This document shows positions 59,626 through 64,000 of a stretch of 64,000 nucleotides of DNA, piece after piece. The notes below the pieces were generated by a model. It saw only the letters and a list, made by a program, of their open reading frames with translations, did not search any database and was not told the DNA's origin. Positions within the stretch are counted from its first letter, which is position 1. Every line of letters begins with the position of its first letter. The DNA comes from Coffea arabica (taxonomy: Eukaryota > Streptophyta > Magnoliopsida > Gentianales > Rubiaceae). The stretch lies in contig NC_092312.1 of the NCBI RefSeq assembly GCF_036785885.1, forward strand, positions 22,214,001 to 22,278,000, written 5' to 3'. A program made the translations under genes and the position numbers.

Positions 59626-60681
59626 ATGTTTTCGTTATTTTTTGGATTTGTTCTCCTGCCTCTTCTCATTTCCTCACCATGCCTCTCTGCTAGAACAACT
59701 CCAATCTACCAAGATAGAACCTTACCCGCTAAAAATTACACCTACAAGTGGCAAAATTTTGAAAAATTCCTAGATGCCAGCAGAGGAAGCCAAGTTAGTG
59801 ACATGTCCGAGCTCAAGAAATATTTCCATCATTTTGGCTATCTGAAGGTTGAAGAAGAAATGAACTTCACCGATTTATTCGATGAAAAATTTGAGCTAGC
59901 CGTGAATAAATACCAAGCAAAGTTAGGCCTTCCAGTTACAGGTAAGCTAGACTCCAACACAATTGATCAGATCATGTCACCTAGGTGTGGCGTAAGAGAC
60001 GTGCCTAAAATGTTGCACGCAACGAGGCATTATGCATTTTTTGGAGGCCAGCCGAGGTGGGATCGGAGCATACCGATGACTCTAACTTATGCATTTTCTC
60101 TCGCGAATTTGATCACTTCTTTGAGCCTGCAAGATATAAGGGATGCTTGCAAACGTGCCTTTGGACATTGGGCATCAGTTATTCCCGTGAGATTCGTGGA
60201 AACGGATGATTACGGTTTTGCAGATATCAAAATAGGGTTTTACAGGGGTGATCACGGAGATGAGGAGGCTTTTGATGGAGTGCTTGGGATTTTGGGTCAT
60301 GCATTTTCACCAGAGAGCGGGAGATTTCACCTTGATGCAGCTGAGACATGGGCTGTGGATTTTCAAGTGGAGAAGTCGGACGAGGCGATTGACTTGGAGT
60401 CCGTGGCTACGCATGAAATTGGGCATTTGTTAGGGTTGGCACACACTTCAGTTAAGGAAGCTGTTATGTACCCAAGTTTGAAACCCAGAGAAAAGAAGAG
60501 TGACTTGAAGCTTGATGATATTAGGGGGATACAAGCTCTTTATGGTTCGAATCCTAATTTCAGCATTCAGAATTTCTCAGAATCCGATCTATCCTCAAAC
60601 TATGCAGTTGATTTAAGAATTGGTTCCTTGTCAACTTGGTGTGTCTTGCTTCTGGGACTGGTGTCATTCTGGTGTCTTTAA
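59626..60681 (+). CDS. MMP: Plant matrix metalloproteinase (351 aa, intronless, GPI-anchor-like tail)
   Basis: A single uninterrupted frame, as usual for plant MMPs. The ATG at 59626 sits in CCCACCATG and starts a signal peptide (1 to about 21). The propeptide includes a peptidoglycan-binding-like domain (about 60-117) and the cysteine switch PRCGVRD (119-125), whose Cys holds the catalytic zinc until activation. The catalytic domain (about 140-307) has the structural metal-site run DYGFADIKIGFYRGDHGD, then FDGVLGILGHAFSP and FHLDAAETW, the zinc site HEIGHLLGLAH (263-273, with Glu264 catalytic) and the Met-turn Met281. No hemopexin domain follows, which is normal in plants. Residues 333-351 form a hydrophobic tail consistent with a GPI signal, so the enzyme probably sits on the outer plasma membrane and cleaves extracellular proteins. 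All key residues are present, so it should be active. Substrate unknown. Confidence 0.95.
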   Translation: MFSLFFGFVLLPLLISSPCLSARTTPIYQDRTLPAKNYTYKWQNFEKFLDASRGSQVSDMSELKKYFHHFGYLKVEEEMNFTDLFDEKFELAVNKYQAKLGLPVTGKLDSNTIDQIMSPRCGVRDVPKMLHATRHYAFFGGQPRWDRSIPMTLTYAFSLANLITSLSLQDIRDACKRAFGHWASVIPVRFVETDDYGFADIKIGFYRGDHGDEEAFDGVLGILGHAFSPESGRFHLDAAETWAVDFQVEKSDEAIDLESVATHEIGHLLGLAHTSVKEAVMYPSLKPREKKSDLKLDDIRGIQALYGSNPNFSIQNFSESDLSSNYAVDLRIGSLSTWCVLLLGLVSFWCL

Positions 60682-61816
60682 CTGGGCACAACTGTTCTCA
60701 CTACCGTGATTAGTTAGTTTACACAACCAAAAAACATTAGGGAAAAGGAAAAGCAAAAGGTATATTGAAAGTTAATGTAGAACGCCCATTGAAAATATTT
60801 GTTTGGATTGCTTAATTTGAAGTAGTGATCAGCTAATCGATTAATAGCTGATAAGTCAGCTTCAACTTTTTGACATTTATGTTTTTTTTTTTTTGGGGAG
60901 TTGATAACCATATTTCAAAGAGAAATGTAATTGTGATATATTCCTCTTGAGTTTATCATAATTTTTTGGACTAAATCCATTTTGTAGCTCTAAACTTGTA
61001 TCACATTTTCAATTTACACCTTTAATTTTAATTTTGGATACTTTGAATCCCAAACTCTTAGATTTGTTTGACTTAAGTCCAATCAACAATAACATTAGCA
61101 AAATTAATGGAATAGAGGCCCGTACAAATTAATGATAATACACTAAAAGCGATCAAAAAAGATCAAAGGATCGCAGATTATACGAAATGATGCAGTGTCA
61201 TTGATTCGCACTATTCTCCATTTCGTAAATTTACTATCAATATTGTTGATTGGATTTAAGCCGTACAAATATGAGAGGTTAGAGTGCAAAATATATCAAA
61301 ATTTGAAATGCCGGGTATAAAGTAAGAATAGTGTAGAAGTTTGGGCGTATAAAGTGAGATTAATCTTAATTTTTTTCATAATTCTGACGTTTCTGAAATT
61401 ATCCCTTATCGTTTGTTCTTTAAACCACTTTTTCCCCTCTTTATTCTTTCCAGAACAAGGATTAGCACAACGACAGGAGGCTTATTATGATGATATCTAA
61501 GTCATTTGATTTGTTGTTGTGATGAGGTGGTGTTGAACTGTTGCAAGAAAGGGAGCTCCCACCCGCAACATCTCAAAATATCTATTACTTTCAAGTTTCT
61601 ATAGTGCAATTGTACTTTTTGCTACGTAAATTTCCAGATCTCATGACATGCCCTTTATCTGCCTCTTCCATGTTCATGAAAAGCAATTATTAATTATTAT
61701 TATCATGATAACTAGGTTATTTGACAGTCAACATTTTTGTAAAATCCGGCCACACTGAATTTACTGTTCGATTAAAAAGCAAAAAAAAAGAAGAAAGGTA
61801 GTATCTGCATAATTTC
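60682..61816. other. MMP 3' flank and intergenic DNA
   Basis: Holds the MMP 3' UTR (end not fixed). The 60955-61380 part has weak inverted blocks (TTTTGGACTAAATCC and GATTGGATTTAAGCC), perhaps a decayed TIR element. No gene. Confidence 0.4.
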
Positions 61817-62507
61817 TAGGGGTGGCAATTCCTAACACGACCCGAAAATACAATACGAACCTAACACGAAATTAATGGATTTGGGTTGAGGTTTCGGGGT
61901 CCGGGTTAGAATTGGGTCGAACCCGAAAAGAAAACAGGTCAATTTCGGATCAACCCATGGTGACCTGATATGACCCGATGTGACCCGTCCCATTTATGAA
62001 TTAAAAATAATTTAATAAACATAAAAATTATTTTATCTAACTAAACTAAATCATTTTTTTTCAAAGGCATTAATTACTTAATCCTAAATGAATTTATTTA
62101 ACTTGTGTGAAGTTGAAATTACTATATTTGGACAAATAATATATTATATTATTTTTCCTTTTATGCTGTTTTGATTTATTTTATATTTGATTTGGAATAA
62201 AACACTTTTACGGTGTTTAATTTATTTTAGATTTGGGTTGAAATTATTTATTTAAAATTTTATTACTTGATGATGTAATTAATTTTGTGAGAAATTGATT
62301 TTATTAGAAATTACAGTGATAAATTAATAAATTAAAATTAATTTTCGGGTCATTTCGGTCGACCCGCCAACTCGAAATTTTCGGGTTCGTGTCAGGTATC
62401 CTGACCCGTTTCGGATTGACGGGTCAGGTTCGAGTCAACGGGTTTTCTGTTATATTTGGATCTCAATCCGACCCGTCAACCCGAATCCGACCCGATTGCC
62501 ACCCCTA
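61817..62507. mobile_element. Non-autonomous hAT element, 691 bp, 8-bp TSD
   Basis: ATAATTTC is repeated exactly at 61809-61816 and 62508-62515. Ends TAGGGGTGGCAATTC and (inverted) TAGGGGTGGCAATCG are near-perfect 15-bp TIRs of hAT type. Subterminal regions carry many GACCCG / CGGGTC motifs; the centre is AT-rich and non-coding. Confidence 0.92.
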
Positions 62508-62515
62508 ATAATTTC

Positions 62516-64000
62516 CTATCAGAAAATATTTTAAAGAAAAACATAAAATAGTACACAGTCTTGTGGTTGGGTGCACTCATCGACTGTGAGTTTAGGTCAT
62601 CACCCTTTATTGCGTGTTGGTGACCCGGTATTGGCTGATGTCCAACATGGGCGGCCTCAGACATCTCCGTTTTGACACAGTCCTCCGTGGGAAGCAGCGA
62701 AGAAACATTTTAATATTCTGTTTGTAACCATCAGTTTTTTAAAAATTAATTTTTTAAATGCTATGAAAATTTTTAAAAAGTACCCTAAAAGGTACTTAAA
62801 AATAGACTAAATTTTTTTTAATATTTAAAAAATATCCCAAAATATATTCTAAAAACTCTACTACTCTTAAATATCACAAAATATATTCTAAAAATATTTC
62901 AAAATATACTCTAAAAACTCTATTATAGTAAAATTTTTCAAAAACACTCCCAAGAATAACTAATCCAAACAAGTAAAAATTTTTTACGTTTGTTATTAAC
63001 ATAATTTTTAATTATTTTTTTATTTTATGCACATAAAATCGCTACATTGTATCTTTTTACAAAAATTCCAAAAAAACCACTACAGGATTATATACAGATC
63101 AACATTTCAGAATTGAGTTAATTGCATTATTGCTGATTTTGTAGGTGTTGCAAACTTGCAATACATTTCATCTTTCTTTTTCCTCATCACATTTTGGTTC
63201 TGATCCCTCTCCTCCTCCTCCTCTCATCTACTCAATTTACTGTCTTGCAAGAACGGATCATTTTTTTTCGAATTCTGCTGTCGATATATGAGCTGTGTTA
63301 ATAACGGGCAGTCTGTAAAAATCTCTATAAATAGTCTACAATTCTCAAGAGACATGTTTTGACTCGTAACAGTGACAGAAGAAGGAGGAAAAAGCTTGAA
63401 ATTGGGACGTAAAAATATGGTGTATACTTTTTCGACTTTCTGAGCAAAACATACGAGTTCCATTCGAATCTTTTCTGATTTGTTACTCCTTCTCTAGTCA
63501 TTTCTACCGGCTATGCAAAACATCGAATTTCGATTCTCCGATAATCTTGAAATGTTGACATGGGCAGCAACTGCGAAACCGCGATATAATGCATGAGTTT
63601 TCTTCAGAGTTCTGCCTTGGACCTTAAATCAAACAACAAAAATATTTGTCAAATACACTTCCCTTAATTCATACAAAAAGATTTACCGTCTCATTTCTCC
63701 TGAATGAGAACGATGTGACGTAGGAGCTTATATGTCTTGATGATCTGTGGTTTTTACCCATTATATGTCACCACTCTAGTGAAGTCTGAGTAAGCTTTTC
63801 GTGCAACACTCGTAGTGCTTGTCAAGAGTGCTCTCGATGACGACATGATTTTTGTCAATCGGATAGGCAAAGGATCCTCTTTTAACTTCCTTTAACTTTC
63901 ATCTTATCTTTGTTTGTCTGTCTTTTACTCGAAACTTTGGGCATGCAGTGACTGACTGCGGGGACTGAGTGCCAACCACTAGTACTCTATAAGTCCTTGC
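62516..64000. other. Intergenic end of window
   Basis: Contains copy 2 of the AT-rich dispersed repeat (62733-62972). The final about 800 bp has no recognisable exon; a gene may start or end beyond the window edge, but nothing here supports one. Confidence 0.4.
62733..62972. repeat. AT-rich dispersed repeat, copy 2
   Basis: Collinear with 52455-52686 through the same ordered blocks, ending AATCCAAACAAG. Confidence 0.55.

Overview
This is nuclear DNA of a flowering plant, almost certainly a eudicot. The signs are intron-split genes with GT-AG junctions, two plant-specific SBP-box (SPL) transcription factor genes, one of them with a miR156 target site, an intronless plant-type matrix metalloproteinase gene, AT-rich spacers, and many plant transposons (hAT, Mutator-like, Tourist-like, LTR elements, SINE-like inserts). 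I cannot name the species from sequence alone.

Layout. Four host genes are supported. (1) 1452-2942 (+): a 4-exon gene for a 168-residue prefoldin-like protein resembling PDRG1. (2) 29710-31375 (+): a 3-exon SPL8 orthologue, 326 aa. (3) 37617-43313 (-): a 3-exon miR156-targeted SPL gene, 453 aa, with a 4.1-kb second intron. (4) 59626-60681 (+): an intronless, probably GPI-anchored matrix metalloproteinase, 351 aa. The two SPL genes converge tail to tail across about 6.2 kb. Both split the SBP domain at the same place and phase, between Ser and Phe of the second zinc site. One carries a miR156 site and the other does not, so age-dependent miR156 control should act on only one of the pair.

The rest is mostly transposons, many defined to the base by target-site duplications (TSDs). 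hAT-type inserts with 8-bp TSDs lie at 10667, 26918, 57676 and 61817, with a diverged one at 11380. A Mutator-like foldback element with about 440-bp arms and a 9-bp TSD lies at 48990-50062. Tourist-like MITEs with 3-bp TSDs are scattered throughout, and there are several SINE-like inserts. The most structured part is 16230-24067: a 2.4-kb solo LTR, followed by a nest of three elements. The innermost is a young, complete, gag-only Copia-type element (TR-GAG, 3,692 bp) with 918-bp LTRs, tRNA-Met primer site, polypurine tracts and a TAATT TSD. It sits inside a palindrome made of two inverted LTR starts, itself flanked by a TCGAG TSD. The palindrome appears to sit inside a hAT-like element.

No operon-like or CRISPR-like system is present. 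The most unusual structure is the palindromic LTR insertion, whose two outer ends are the same LTR terminus yet which carries an integrase-type 5-bp TSD.
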